DNA of 64,000 nt, from contig OX336388.2 of assembly GCA_946902985.2 (NCBI GenBank), positions 371,863,387 to 371,927,386 on the forward strand, in the 5' to 3' direction. Below are positions 36,186-48,177 of this stretch, in pieces. The notes beneath the pieces were generated by a model. The model did no database searches and was not told where the DNA came from. It was given only the letters and a program-made list of their open reading frames with translations. The position numbers were made by a program, and so were the translations under genes. Within the stretch, counting starts at the first letter, position 1; each line of letters opens with the position of its first letter. This DNA is from Meconema thalassinum. Lineage: Eukaryota > Arthropoda > Insecta > Orthoptera > Tettigoniidae.

Positions 36186-36203
36186 CACGTTTTAGGGTCG
36201 CCA
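36186..36203 (-). other. Candidate primer-binding site, copy 2
   Basis: Minus-strand TGGCGACCCTAAAACGTG, seven bases from the end of LTR 3. The diverged second copy of the motif lies 65 bp further in. Confidence 0.55.
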
Positions 36204-36210
36204 ATCTTTC

Positions 36211-39200
36211 TGTCCCCGTTTACCCGGATAGTAGGCTGTCAGATATCCGCCCCCTCAATCGGATTGCCAACAATCAATCGCACCGGCTCAGCTACACCAA
36301 TGAAAATGGCACTGACAGAAACTACCGAGATTTGAGCACAGAAGTTAACAGGAAATCATTGTGGAACACACCAAAATAGACGGGGGTTCATACTTACCTT
36401 TACTTACCTCTTAAAAATTATCTCGGGGATTGGGTTGACAACAGGATCTCTAAAGTATGCTCCCACAATAACCTCCACCATGACATTTAAAAATGAACCA
36501 GAACGAAGACAAGAACTTTGAACTGTACAAAAGCTTTTATTTCAAATAAAGGGTATGATTTTAACAACTCAACAAAATAAATGTGGCTATCAGTAGCCCA
36601 TGTCAATCTGACTATGTCCTCCTGAAGGACTTGCAAAGTTATCATAAAACATGTTAGCTCCCACGAGCTCAAAATAACGTAATATTCAAAACACATTTGG
36701 ACTGGAAAAGGAAGTCAGGACGAGACACATATACGGAGCATTTTGTTTCTTTTAATAAACATGACACTTGTATTTATAGGCACAAGGCCAGAATGTAGAC
36801 GACCTCGCCCGCTGATAACCAGTTGTCTGGCCAGCTGCCGTCTACCCTTCAACCTGACGCACACCTGTCAAATGGGGCTCACTTGTCATGCCACACTGCG
36901 TAAGAATCCAGCTCCCTCTCAAAAGCTTTAAATGTCCGCAAGACAACTCATATATATTTACGCAAGTCTTTCAAATGCTTTACTCACATACCACTGGATT
37001 ATTCTGACAATCCCTAAACTTGTTAAGTTATCATCCAAATGTTTAATAAGCATAGTTTAGAGTATAAAACACACTCTTAAATGTTTATAACAAAAACTCA
37101 TAAATAATTGATAACAATTAGAAATTGTTTATAATATTGTCGAAGATAATTACAAAAAAAATTTAACACGCCTCTAACATCACTTTCGTTCCACATTATT
37201 GTCAAAGATATTTACATCATTATTTACAATATTAACATTTAAATTATTCAAATTATTAATTTAAGAAATACATTTAACCACATGTTCATCCGGTTGGTAA
37301 TTTCATAATCGTGTCAATATAATCGACCAATGAAGGTTAGTTATACATTTTAATGTCACAATCTGGTTTAATAAAGGTTGTAATAATTATTATAATTATT
37401 TGTGACGGTAATCTTCATTCAAAATCTTATCTCAAATTCTTTCAAAACTCTTGTTAATTATAACAGTAAATTCACTTGATTAATTTTCAAAGGACTAAGA
37501 TAATACACTCCATCGGAAAATAATTCGCTTACAAAATAATGCACAAACTGCATTAAAATAGGCCCAAAATTCATCATATATTAATATATATGGCATCAAA
37601 ATCTTCCACAGAACTTACAAAAACCTCCACTAACAAATTCTTTAACATCATTAATTACTGTGGGAACCTCCTTCATTTATTCAAGGGCATTATACATCAG
37701 CGACTTTCAACACGTCCGCTGCACTAGCGATTATACATTCATAGTTCCACTTCAGAAATTCTTATAATCATTAATTGTTTCAAAACTGTTGTCATTTAAC
37801 CTTCGTGGATTTCATTCATGAATCGAAATGAAGTAAAAATTTGCCAATCACAAACAAATTTAATAGTGAATACGCTTATATACGCCTGTCTGGTCTATTA
37901 AAATTTAAGATTAACATCTTCAAAGAATTGTAGTATAAAAATACTATCATCAAATAAAGTGCGACTAAACTGCAAAATAGTCGAATAGAATCCAATTAGA
38001 CTGGGGAATGCAAACATCATTATATAAATCTCTAATTGAGAAAAAACTCCTAACGAAAGTTCATGACTTTAATGCATTCAATAATTCATAATCTAAATTC
38101 ATCTTTCACAAAATTGTCTATGATGCAATGGTCGTTCATAACTGACGATAAATGTCTGTGTTGCAATCAATTCAAATAACGACTAGTATTTCCAAGATCG
38201 TCGACAACGTAAGAGATTTTAACGCTCTAAAATCATTTAAATGTTCTTCCTTCTTGATGATGACAGAAAATTGGTCAAAGTAATTAAACTGGGGTAGAAT
38301 TACTTTAATAAAGTGACACGCTGTCTGAATTTAAATCTGCCATAAAAATCATTAACTTACAGTCAAATCGTGACTACAAAAAAAATAAGCAAATTACTGA
38401 AAAATCTAAATGTCAGTCTCAACTGATCCAAAATCGTTTAACTATGCCCATGACATAACAATGTCTTAATAAAACGTCGAAAAAGGCATAACTCATCAAG
38501 GTGTACTGAGAATAGGAATCTCAAACAAGAATATAGGGCAAAATACATGAGGACAGAAAATATGGGAAAATGGTTGCTCAGATATCGCTAAGAAACTCAA
38601 ATACAATAAACGTTCACGACTACCTTATCTGCTGGTTGAAGTTCCAGAGGAAAATTCCCCAAAGAAGACTGCTGATGGATCCATTTCACCAACTTGAAGA
38701 TGAGCTCCATCCTCGAAACAGGAAACAGCACCCTCGGAGAATCGAACTGCTTCCTCCTCCGGAAATTGCACTGCTCCGTGAAGACGAAAGACATCCTTCC
38801 GGCAAAATTCTTCTTTGTGAGTCGGGACAACCCTGACCTCTCTTGAAAAAATCCCTGAAGTTCCAGTAGAAAATCGCCATGAAGTTTTTGTAGTAATTTC
38901 CGAAGAAATATTCATATTCAGTGAGTATGAAATCGTTTCCATTGCTGTTTGATAGTATTCAGCCTTGAACCACGAAACATGGGTGTAGATGGTTATTCAC
39001 CACATGTTCGCTTGTGTGGAATGGCAATTAGCGAAGTTCCATGCTGCTATCTTACTCCGTTGAAATATGTCCCAATTGCATTAAAGTCCTTTAGCCTTCC
39101 ATCTTCTCTTCGGTTATGGTAATAGAAGAACAAACTGCCATATTAAACTGCTCCATAATACTGTAGCGTTGTGTCACAAAAGCAATCTGAAGTCTCCCTA

Positions 39201-40167
39201 TTTCACTAGCCGTGTCAGCCGTACCGTAGAATCTGACGATACAAAGTGCTTCTCAGGTGGCGAGAAAATCACTTTTGTCAGTCGTCTAAAATTGCCAATA
39301 TCTTCCAAAATAACTCCTCGAAATTGTTCAACTTTTCTACACTCCTTAATGTAGCACTGCACAATAGAATTAGCTTATAGGCGACCGCTAACTGTTCATA
39401 GCTATCTTGTAGACACGTTATAATGTGCGTTTTAACTTCACCTAGTTTTACTCACTGTAAACTTGTACTGCTTGTCTGCTCGAATCTCGTTCACTGCGGT
39501 GACTTCACCACGCGTTATAAAGACGACTCTTTCTACTAATCTCACTCGACGTCTCACCGAAATGACTATATAAGAACTGAGACTGAAGATCTGACGATTT
39601 GAGCTTTGATGATTTGAGCTTCGATGATCTGAGAATGAGAATCCTCTCTTCTGCGCAAGGCCTTTTATAAACTTCATAAGGGGCGTATCCATCCCTTCCA
39701 TAGCGTGTTACTGCGTCATCGCTAGAAGTTCCAACTTCGTCAATACATGACGGATTTTCAAAATTCAAAAACTGAAAATAAATTTCACCAAAATTCCAGA
39801 ACAATGCCTCTACTGCAAATGGATTTCCACAATTCCGCATTCCAAAAAGTAATAAAAATACCATAGTTTCAGCAATCTCCGTCTTCCTTCAGACTATCGT
39901 TCATTGGTTCGAGCCTCCCCTCCAATAGCATAATTTCTTCCTCAGCAGAATTCCACGTTTCCTGCGACTGCGTCGTAAATCTCGGATCTTTCTCGAATAA
40001 ATGCTGACGTCACTGAGAATCTCAGCTCAAGTAGCCTGCTGGCATAACGTCTGCGTCATCCGTGCTTACGTCATGACTACCCACGTCATAACTATGACAG
40101 CCATAACTTTCTTTATAATTTCCAATATAGCCACCGTGGTCTCTATATAATTCAATTTACGGGGGCA
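36211..40167 (-). repeat. LTR 3 (5' LTR), 3957 bp
   Basis: Same boundaries and length as LTR 1 but with about ten differences not shared by LTR 1 and 2. Examples are AAAAAAATTTAAC at 37157, CAGAAATT at 37753, AAAAAGGC at 38481, an extra A at 38850, TAGACACG at 39411, TGCAAATGG at 39815 and CTATATAA at 40143. It is the upstream LTR of the minus-strand element. Confidence 0.93.
39633..39669 (-). promoter_or_regulatory. Candidate core promoter of the 5' LTR
   Basis: Minus-strand TATAAAAGG (39669-39661) is followed by TCATTC, an arthropod-type initiator, with its A at 39636, 33 bases downstream. If real, U3 is about 530 bp and the transcript starts with about 3.4 kb of R/U5 before the gag region. 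The same elements occur at 19101-19109/19076 in LTR 1. Confidence 0.45.
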
Positions 40168-40579
40168 GTACCATCCCGGCATTTGCCCGAAGACGAAGTG
40201 GGAAACCACGGAAAACCACTTCGAGGATGGCTGAGGGGGAATCGAAACCCCTCTACTCATTTGGGCCACCCGAGGCTGAGTAGACCCCATTCCAGTCCTC
40301 GTACCACTTTTCAAATTTCGTGGCAGAGCCGGGAATCGAACCCAGGACCTCCAGGGCGGCAGCTAACCATGCTGACCGCTACGCTACGGAGGCGACATTT
40401 ATTTTTTATGTATTAAAATACCTGAAATATGTGACAAAAAATTAAAAATATGTTATTATAATTTAGTTTATTAATGTAAATATAAACAATATGCAGTACT
40501 CACGAATGCAATTTATGCTATGTCTCACTGACTGCTGAAGCATTACAATACACAACGAGATACATCGTCAGGTTGTCCA

Positions 40580-40807
40580 TCACAAATGACCGACGGTTAT
40601 TGCAAAACACTTCTTCTGAAGGCTCGAAACTGCGGCAATATGTTTCTTGCCCTTGAGGTGTTGTGTAACTTGAGAATTCTGTTCAGCCTTGATTGCTTTC
40701 CCACATGGTTGGTAGAACAGAACGCCCCTATCAGAATTAAAATTATCTTTAAATTCTGCAACATACTGCTGCAGACGATAACTTGTAGTTGTTTTTACTT
40801 TAGGCAT
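40580..40807 (-). pseudogene. hAT/CGGBP1-like BED-finger fragment
   Basis: 75 codons starting MPKVKTT. The order of features (a QQYVAEF helix, a short GVLFYQPCGKAI zinc-finger half, then QHLKGKKHIAAV) matches the N-terminal domain shared by CGGBP1-like proteins and hAT transposons. The usual first cysteine before the P-C pair is replaced by Tyr, so the finger is probably dead. No transposase follows on the minus strand. It is a remnant of a DNA transposon rather than a host gene. Confidence 0.6.
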
Positions 40808-42085
40808 CGTAGAAATGCCTTACACTTCACAGTGCCAGGAATGAACTGCATGTGAGTGACACTGGTTCCAAGTAGCTGGGGGAGGAGGTCTAGCACGTGG
40901 TGCAATATGGCGATAGACAAGGTAATCCCCGACTTCCACAGTGAGTGGCACGGAGCGACAAGTTAAGAATAACACAGTTGCATGAAGATTAGATAGCTCA
41001 CGGGTTCTTCCCCGTTGAAGTAACACAGAACAAAAATGCAATAAACTGAAAGATTACTGATTTTAGAAAAATGTAAATATTATGTCTTTTTATGTGCTAA
41101 TAAGTGAAAAGCAGGAATTTATGTATTTATAGAAAAATGCTTAAAATATGTATTTACATAAAAAAATATTTATTTACCTAAAAATCCTAGCCGTATTTAT
41201 CATAACATTATGCGTCATTTTAACAGAATCTACATGAAATTACGCTTTATCTAATTTGATTGTATTGAACATTATTTCTAGTAGTCTATAGATAGGCTAG
41301 AGACTATGGTTTCATTCCTCCTCTTAATTTACGGTATAATATGTGATGTTTGTTGAAACAAGTGTGACAGTAGCATATCTCCAATTCAATCTATACATTC
41401 ATGGAAGTACCAGCATGAAAATGGAGCGTAAATTAACATTTTAAGAATGTCCGAACTGAGTAGTAGGCCTATACGAGTAGGATAACATATTGTGAGATGA
41501 CTTCACATATATTTCATCTCAATTTCATAGTAGAATAACATGTCAGATGTTACACATCATATGCGACGACTGTAAGGCTCGTATCTTTTTTTCAGATATA
41601 GTTTCATATTTCGCACCTAAAATAATTAGGCATATATGAGTGTTGACTGACTTGAAAAGTTATTAATCAATTGTACCCCTCGAACACTCATACCTTTCCC
41701 ATACTAACAAGGAAACATCACCAACTCGACTTCGTAAATCCTCCCAACAGCGTAAAAGGAGCCAAGCTCATAGGCACCAGACTCGATCCTCTCGTAATTA
41801 CCAACGTAAGCACTGCTTGAGAGTCTGTCTGTTAGGTAGTCAGCCCGAAGGCTGGTTGGATCCTCAAAAAGTACCGCCGTTACGTTATGTGAGTAGATAC
41901 CCACAAAAACCCAAGGCAGCGCTATTTTGAGGCGTTCTAGGCAAGAAGAGGAGTGAGGTAGTTTGCCATTGCTTTCCTCACTGAGTCAAAACAGTAGTCC
42001 TAACCCTATGAGTAGAACCTTTCACAGCATTCACAGGCACTGACTGTGCCCCGAATGCCATTACTAAGCAGTAAGAGTAGTAGGA
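40808..42085. other. No intact gene; unassigned repeats
   Basis: AT-rich, apart from family J at 41365-41600. 41700-42085 has the look of an interspersed repeat (CCTCACTGAGTCAAAACAGT, CAGGCACTGACTGTG) but no second copy is seen in this window. Confidence 0.4.
41365..41600 (-). repeat. Interspersed repeat family J, longer copy
   Basis: Matches 54297-54471 in reverse orientation (GTGACAGTAGCATATCTCC, TTAACATTTTAAGAATGT, ATGCGACGACTGTAAGGCTC). It carries about 60 bp in the middle that the other copy lacks. No ends or duplications were identified. Confidence 0.75.
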
Positions 42086-43645
42086 GAGAAATAGCTCACT
42101 AGCATTGTAACAGATTCAATAATCGGTCTTGGGTGAAAACTTTGGCCATAATTCAGTTGCTACGCAGTTAGAACCCTCTGAATTTCCGAGCACTTATACA
42201 GTAGAATGACAACCAGGAAACAAACGAGGGAACCGGAGGGAGGGAGTACATTTAATTATTTATTTAAGGATTACAGTACATACCTAGGTCTAAACATTCC
42301 CATTGGATGCATATAATCCACTCTCATACATAAAAATACAGCATAATCAACAATAATCAAATTTAACAAACTATAATCTACACTGAAACTACACTAAGAA
42401 TTGTCTGTGTAAATCCATGATGCACTTGCCACGATCTCGTCATCCTCATTAACTGTCACGTATAGCCCGCCATTAATGCACTGGTACCGGGTGAGTTAGC
42501 CGTGGTCGTTACGTCATGACTGCTGGCAGTCTCTCACATCCGGGAGGTGAGGAGGTTCGAATCCCCCCGCCGGCAACCTTGAAGATGGTCTTCTGAGGTT
42601 TCCCCTAACTATAGGCCACAGCCGCTACCTTCCAACTCCTTGTCCTTACATTCAAACGTTCCTCCCCAGACAACACTCCACACGCGACGGTACGTGTAGC
42701 TCACCCTATTGGGTGTCCGCCTCGAAGCAGCTACAAAACTGGCGAGCCGAATATGTCCTCAGACACTCCCGGCACTAAAAGCCATACGCTAAAAAAAGAA
42801 AATGCACTGGTAATCGTTTGAATACTAAACGATAAGAATTCTCATAGATATACAACTTGTACAGATTATAAATGCGTGATGCACTACAAATGAATGATTT
42901 ATTGAATTTTGCCATACGATGATGAGGTATCTGCATCGTGACTTGAGGGAATCTATTGCATCGACCATGAACGTTCTCCACCTCCATACGGGAAAAATGA
43001 TTATAGAGATATGGTGGGGACTTGTCTTTAAGTATACTGATAGTAAAAATTGGTATAGCCAGTAGCCTAATCTTCACTCATTTAATTTAAGACACTGAAG
43101 CTGAATGAAGTGTGGTGTGATATGCTCACCTCTGCGTACATCAAGGATGAATCTAACACAGGCATTCTGTGTTCCTTAAATTTTGACGTTAAGTATTTCT
43201 GAAATATTATTATAAACCACTGAGCAATACTCCAACACAGGATATACCAGGACTGAACAAGTAATTTGCGTATATTAATATCATATTAATTATTACGTCG
43301 AAGCTGGTGAATAATCGATACAGCTGTATTGACAGTTCGATTTATATTGTCCATTATAAGAGAGAGGGGAAAGCGGTGTAGGCGTATTTTGAGGTCTTAT
43401 TTATCAACACGTAATATTTTACGCGAAAGGAAATGTAAATTACAGTATATAAATAAGTTGTACTTTAACCGCGCGCATGTATGCGTTCAATATCAAAGCG
43501 CACAAATATCAAGCGGAGTGAGTTGCATAAATGTGTACATTCAGAGGGTCCTAACTGCTTAGCAACTGAAGTATGGCCAAATTTTCCACGCGGGACCGAT
43601 TTCTGAAACTGATACAATGCAAGGGAGCTATATTTCTCCTTAGAA
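42086..43645. mobile_element. Foldback-type element with ~100-bp inverted ends
   Basis: 42086-42185 and 43535-43645 are inverted copies of each other (GAAATAGCTCACTAGCATTG / CAATGCAAGGGAGCTATATTTC; AACCCTCTGAATTTC / ATTCAGAGGGTCC). The interior has no transposase. SINE E at 42487-42800 is inserted in it. It could also be two independent inverted copies of one repeat. Confidence 0.55.
42487..42800 (+). mobile_element. SINE family E, full length
   Basis: 314 bp between the direct repeats AATGCACTGGTA (42475-42486 and 42801-42812). A-box region GTGAGTTAGCCGTGGTCG and B box GGTTCGAATCC are followed by a body ending AAAGCCATACGCTAAAAAAA. It defines the family boundaries used for 6985-7240. Confidence 0.93.
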
Positions 43646-43648
43646 TAT

Positions 43649-44080
43649 GAGGTTGAAAAGGTCTACGAAGAAATAGATTAAATTCAGATGTATATCAAGG
43701 GTGATGAAAAGGTTATAGTAATGGGATATTGGAATGCTGTGGTAGGAAAAGGAAGAGAAGGGAAGACAGTAGGAGATTTCGGATTAGGTGAAAGGAATGA
43801 TCGAGGAAGCAGGCTGATGGAATTCTGCACCGAGCATGAGTTGGTCATAGCTAACACCTTATTCAATAACCACAATAGAAGAATATACACATGGATGAGA
43901 CCAGGAGATACAGGGCGTTACCAAATAGACATTATTATGGTCAAGCAGAGGTTTCGAAACCAGATTATGGATTGTAAAACATATCCCGGTGCTGACATAA
44001 ACTATGACCTTAATCTGGTTGTTATGAAATGCAGATTAAAGTTGAAGAAACTGAAGAAAAGTCAAAAGCCAAAAAGTTAG
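43649..44080 (+). pseudogene. LINE endonuclease (EEP) C-terminal part
   Basis: 5'-truncated apurinic-like endonuclease domain of a non-LTR retrotransposon. An in-frame TAA occurs at about 43678. The open part from 43688 shows GYWNAVVG where the family has a catalytic Asp before WN, then YTWMRPGDTGRYQIDIIM. The final SDHN-type motif reads YDLNLVV, with the His lost. The nuclease is therefore dead on at least two counts. It continues, broken by frameshifts (44080-44275), into the RT frame. Confidence 0.8.
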
Positions 44081-44274
44081 GCAATAGACAGACTGAAAGA
44101 GAAGGATGTAAACGAAACATTCAAGGAGAGTTTAAAGGAAGGACTAATGAAAAACCCTAAACAAACTTCAATTGCAGATGAATGGGCACTTTTGAAGAAT
44201 GAAACAACAAAAACCGCATTGGTAGGAAAGAAAGAATAGGTAGAAAACCGTGGATCACTCAGGATATACTAGAA

Positions 44275-46122
44275 TTGATGGACGAAAGGCGGAAACACAA
44301 GAATGTAAGAGATGAAAAGGGGAAAGCAGAATACAGACGTCTGAGAAATGAGGTTAACAAGAAGTGCAAGGAAGCGAATGAAGAATGGTTGAAAGAGAAA
44401 TGTGCAGGCATAGAAAATTGTCTGAAATTAGGAAAAGTAGACAAAGCTTATCGAAAGATTAAGAATATTTTTGGGGAAAAGAAGATTAAGAGCTGTAATA
44501 TTAAGGACACAAATGGAAAGCCTCTAACAGATAGGGAAGAAAAGGTTGAGAGATGCAAAGCTTACATAGAGTGTTTGTATAAGGGACATGAGATTGAGAA
44601 TCATGTAATGGAAAGGGAGGAAGAAATTGATGAAGATGCAAAAGGAGATTTAATATTGAGATCAGAATTTGACAGAGTATTGGAAGACTTAAGCAGGAAC
44701 AAAGCACCAGGCATAGATGATATACCGATGGAGTTGCTACGCTGCTTAGGAGATGAAGGTCTGATCAGGTTATTTCACTTGGTGTGTAGGATTTATGAGA
44801 CAGGTGAGGTACCCTCTGATTTCAAGAAGAATGTAATCATCCCTATACCGAAGAAAGTGGGAGCTGAGATAAGTGAAGATTACCGTACAATCAGCTTAAT
44901 TACTCATGCTTCAAAGATCCTGTCTAGAATAATTTATAAGAGGATGGAAAGCCAGATAGAGACGGAGTTGGGTGAAGACCAGTTTGGTTTTAGGAGAAAT
45001 GTAGGAACAAGGGAAGCTGTACTAAGTCTCAGGCTGATTTTGGAAGGTAGAATAAGGAAAGATAAGAGAACGTTCATGGCATTTGTAGACTTAGAAAAGG
45101 CTTTTGATAACGTTGATAGGACTAAATTGTTTGGCATTTTGAAAACGATCGGAATAAAGTACAGGGATAGGAGGGTGGTCTACAATCTATACAGAAACCA
45201 GACAACAGTCATTCGAGCTGAAGGATATGAGAGAGAAGCTGGTATTCAGAAAGGTGTAAGGCAAGACTGCAACTTATCACCCATACTTTTCAATCTTTAC
45301 ATTGAGCAAGCAATGAAGGAAATTGGAGAAAAGTTTAAAGTGGGAGTGAAGATTCAAGGAGAAATAATCTCAACTCTGAGATTTGCCAATGACATAGTCA
45401 TCTTGGCCGACACGCCTGAGGATTTGAATGAGTTTTTGAATGGTATGGACTCCGTCTTGAGGAAAGAATTCATGATGAAAATTAATAAATGTAAAACAAA
45501 AATACTGGAATGCAGCCGAAATAAATCAGAAACCTCTATGGACATTAAATTGGCAGGTGAAAAACTAAAGGAAGTAGGAGACTTCTGTTACTTACGAAGC
45601 AAAATAACCAGTGATGGACGAAGCAAAGATGATATAAAAAGTAGGTTAGCTCTGGGAAGGAAAGCATTTCTACTGAAAAGGAACCTGTTGACATCGGATA
45701 TAGATTTAGGTATTAGGAAGTCATTTTTGAAGGCCTTTGTCTGGAGCGTGGTACTCTATGGAAGTGAAACTTGGACTATTGGCGAAGCAGAAAAGAGGAG
45801 AATTGAAGCATTTGAAATGTGGTGTTACAGGAGAATGATGAAGATCAAATGGGTAGATAGGGTTACAAACGAAGAGGTATTACGTCTAGTGGGAGAGGAG
45901 AGATGTTTCTGGCAGCTGCTAATGAAGAGAAGAGATAGGTTAGTAGGACACATACTAAGACACCCAGGAATAGCAAGCTTAGTTATGGAAGGAAGGGTCG
46001 AGGGCAAGAGCTGTAGGGATAGACCAAGGTTAGAATATGTTAAACAGATTGCCTCAGATGTAGGGTGTGGTAGCTATGTAGAGATAAAACGATTAGCTCA
46101 GGACAGGGAGGCCAGAATATGA
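44275..46122 (+). pseudogene. RTE-like LINE reverse transcriptase, inactivated
   Basis: A 615-codon open frame. RT order: NKAPGIDDIP (142-151), GFRRNVGTREA (238-248), motif A FVDLEKAFD (270-278), GVRQDCNLSP (327-336), FANDIVIL (370-377), then the C-terminal ETW...EMWCYRRMMKIKWVDRVTNEEV region. The catalytic box should be F-A-D-D; the first Asp is Asn here. The usual G-C-P-L-S-P is D-C-N-L-S-P. The long frame is thus a recent relic without activity. Clade assignment (RTE-like) rests on the C-terminal signature and is moderately sure. Confidence 0.85.
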
Positions 46123-46555
46123 GGTCGAGGTGGTTATGTTCCCTTGTAAGACCCCAGGATTCGTTGCTGGTGATGTGTGGACAGGTTCTTGAAAGTCAGA
46201 GTAATTCCCATGCCGTTAAGTTTCCTCGAATTATATTCTGTACGAAACAAGAGACACGGTTCTGCGGTATTTTTGACTTGGTCTTTGTTTACACGTGTAT
46301 TCAACCATTGGCTGTTGTTTGATCTGGACAAACGTTGATAACTTGCAGGTCTGGGGAGACGGCGCGCCGCATGAGAGCAATGTCCAGATACACAACAAAC
46401 AATCAGCCTTATGGTGCACTACACAATAGCTAAGGCAAAAGTAATCTAACTGTGGTTACAGTGTAAAACTAAACAAACTCAGGGCACAATTGTCCTGTTC
46501 GGCTGAGTCGTCAAAAGTGGCCAGGGTCCTCACGCTGCTACATGACGGGCGGGCA
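46123..46555. other. No gene; small inverted repeat
   Basis: After the LINE stop, 46308-46330 (GGCTGTTGTTTGATCTGGAC) and 46384-46412 (GTCCAGATACACAACAAAC) are imperfect inverted copies about 60 bp apart. The remainder is unassigned. Confidence 0.45.
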
Positions 46556-47345
46556 TCAATTCCACTCGGTCGAACATAAATTCCCCTCGATTTTCCTTAA
46601 TTCCACTCGGTCCTCCAAGGGACCCAAAAATGAGTTCCTCAACTCCACTCAGGCTTTGGCAAGGAGTCGACAAAGGTGTTATCCCCAATGACGTGCACAA
46701 ATGTCGCAATGCATAAAATTTGTAGAAAAAATAGGAAACTTGGCAGACTTATTTAAAAGAATATTATGATAAATTTTAAATCACTTGTATTTTTTGCCAT
46801 ATAAGTTATAATGTGCCAAACACTTTATACCTGATTTAACGAATGAGCGGACTTGAAATCAGAGCGGTTGACCAATGGCACAACAATGTCTTGCGAAAAC
46901 CACCACGCCATCGGTCAAGCGCTCTGAAGTCAATTTTTTTCTACAAATTGTATGCATTGTTTTTAACATGTGCATAATTAAATGTTTGTATGTTTTTTAA
47001 CCTAGTCAAGACATTATAAAATTAAATTTAGATAATAATACGTGTATAATTTGTACCTAAAAATATACTTTCGATATCAGCTGCGGATGCTCAAAATACT
47101 GTTTTCCAGCCTAGAACGGAAAAATTAGCTGAATTCAAGAATTCGCTCATGCGCTGCAGGAGGTGTTTGACCCGGCCCTTGGTATGCGAGCAGGAGCGTT
47201 ATGACATTTGTTTACGTCATTGGGGATAACCCCTATGCCGACCCCTTGCCAAAGCCTGAGCGGAGTTGAGGAACTCATTTTTGGGTCCCTTGAAGGAGCG
47301 AGTGGAATTAAGGAAAATCGAGGGGAATGTATGTTCGACCTACAC
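46556..47345. mobile_element. Foldback element with nested inverted repeats
   Basis: Outer arms 46560-46690 and 47205-47340 are inverted (AATGAGTTCCTCAACTCCACT / AGTTGAGGAACTCATT; CCCCAATGACGT / ACGTCATTGGGG). An inner pair 46704-46730 / 46935-46962 (GCATAAAATTTGTAGAAAAA) and a central hairpin 46851-46935 (CAGAGCGGTTGACCAATGG / CCATCGGTCAAGCGCTCTG) lie inside. No transposase frame and no clear duplication are seen. Confidence 0.7.
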
Positions 47346-47642
47346 GACAGGATCCAGGGCATCTCGTTCGCCGAGCCTTCAAACCCAGTTTCTGACGTAA
47401 TCTCACCCCCTCCATTCCCTTCACTACTGCCCACGATTGTGGGGCCTGCAAAATAAAGTCATATCAGTGGCGGCATTGTTATTAATATCGTCTGCGTCAC
47501 CTTAAATAAGTTACTAACCTAGTAGAGTAAGCTAAAAGTGCTTAACAATGGTCTACCTCAAGGATCTGTGCTGTCCCCTTAATTGTTCAACCTGTATATT
47601 GCAGATATTCCTTCTACTACCTCCGTCAATTTGCTTATGCTG

Positions 47643-47949
47643 GTTTTTTGTCGTGTGGCTTCCTCAAAGGCACAATAGGCCTATTCGAAGCCCATGGGCG
47701 ACCTGCACGTCGAGATGAGAGATGGAATGGATGAAGAAGAATGAAACTGGGCAAGGATGTGGAAGGAAGCGGCCGTGGCCTATCAGAAGGTACCGTCCCA
47801 GCATTTGCCTGGTGTTGAAACTGGGGAAACCACGGAAAACTATTTCAAGGATGGCCGACGGTGGGATTTGAACCCATGCGTCTACCGAGTCAGCAGAGAG
47901 CTTGGCCCCATGACCTAACGCTGCGCTTTAGCTAGCGTGGCCACTGCTG
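47643..47949 (-). mobile_element. SINE family G inside the LINE RT active-site codons
   Basis: 307 bp flanked by TGCTTATGCTG (47632-47642 and 47950-47960). On the minus strand the head is GTGGCCACGCTAGCTAAAGC with B box GGTTCAAATCCC near 47875. The 3' half (GCGGCCGTGGCC and leftward) resembles family F. A second copy is at 62377-62690. Confidence 0.93.
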
Positions 47950-48177
47950 TGCTTATGCTGATGACTTTGCTATTATTACTCAACAATCCACTGTGACTAA
48001 GGTAGAAGAAATCTTAAATGCAGACCTTGATATTCTGTGTGGGTACTTCAAAAAGTGGTGTCTGATTCCAAGCATTAGCAGAACAGAAACCAGCTTCTTC
48101 CACCTCAACAGGCATTTTTATCCTTGGATGTCTCGCTCAATGATAGGGCACTATCCCACAACCCCTACCCCAAGTAC

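Larger units (their letters stand above)
15651..40167 (-). mobile_element. Tandem Gypsy-type LTR retrotransposon, three LTRs and two internal regions
   Basis: A 24,517-bp insertion with the 4-bp duplication GTAC at 15647-15650 and 40168-40171. Order on the plus strand: LTR (15651-19607), internal (19608-25936), LTR (25937-29882), internal (29883-36210), LTR (36211-40167); genes run on the minus strand. One unit LTR-internal-LTR is about 14.2 kb. LTRs start TGTCCCCGT and end ACGGGGGCA. Pol order is protease, RT, RNase H, integrase, as in Gypsy/Metaviridae. No env frame is seen. Copies are almost identical. Two complete units sharing the middle LTR and a single outer duplication suggest LTR-LTR recombination rather than two insertions. 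Confidence 0.95.
15390..40395 (-). mobile_element. SINE family F, split by the 24.5-kb retrotransposon
   Basis: The minus-strand head (GCCTCCGTAGCGTAGCGGTC, B box GGTTCGATTCC) lies at 40393-40322. The middle ends at 40172 with CCGGGATGGTAC, and the 3' half resumes at 15650 and ends near 15390 at the GGTTGGTGG...TTTACCCTCC region. Related SINEs at 47780 and 62518 read continuously through GAAGGTACYGTCCCAGCATT, which confirms the empty site. Only about 480 bp of this span belongs to the SINE. Confidence 0.85.
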
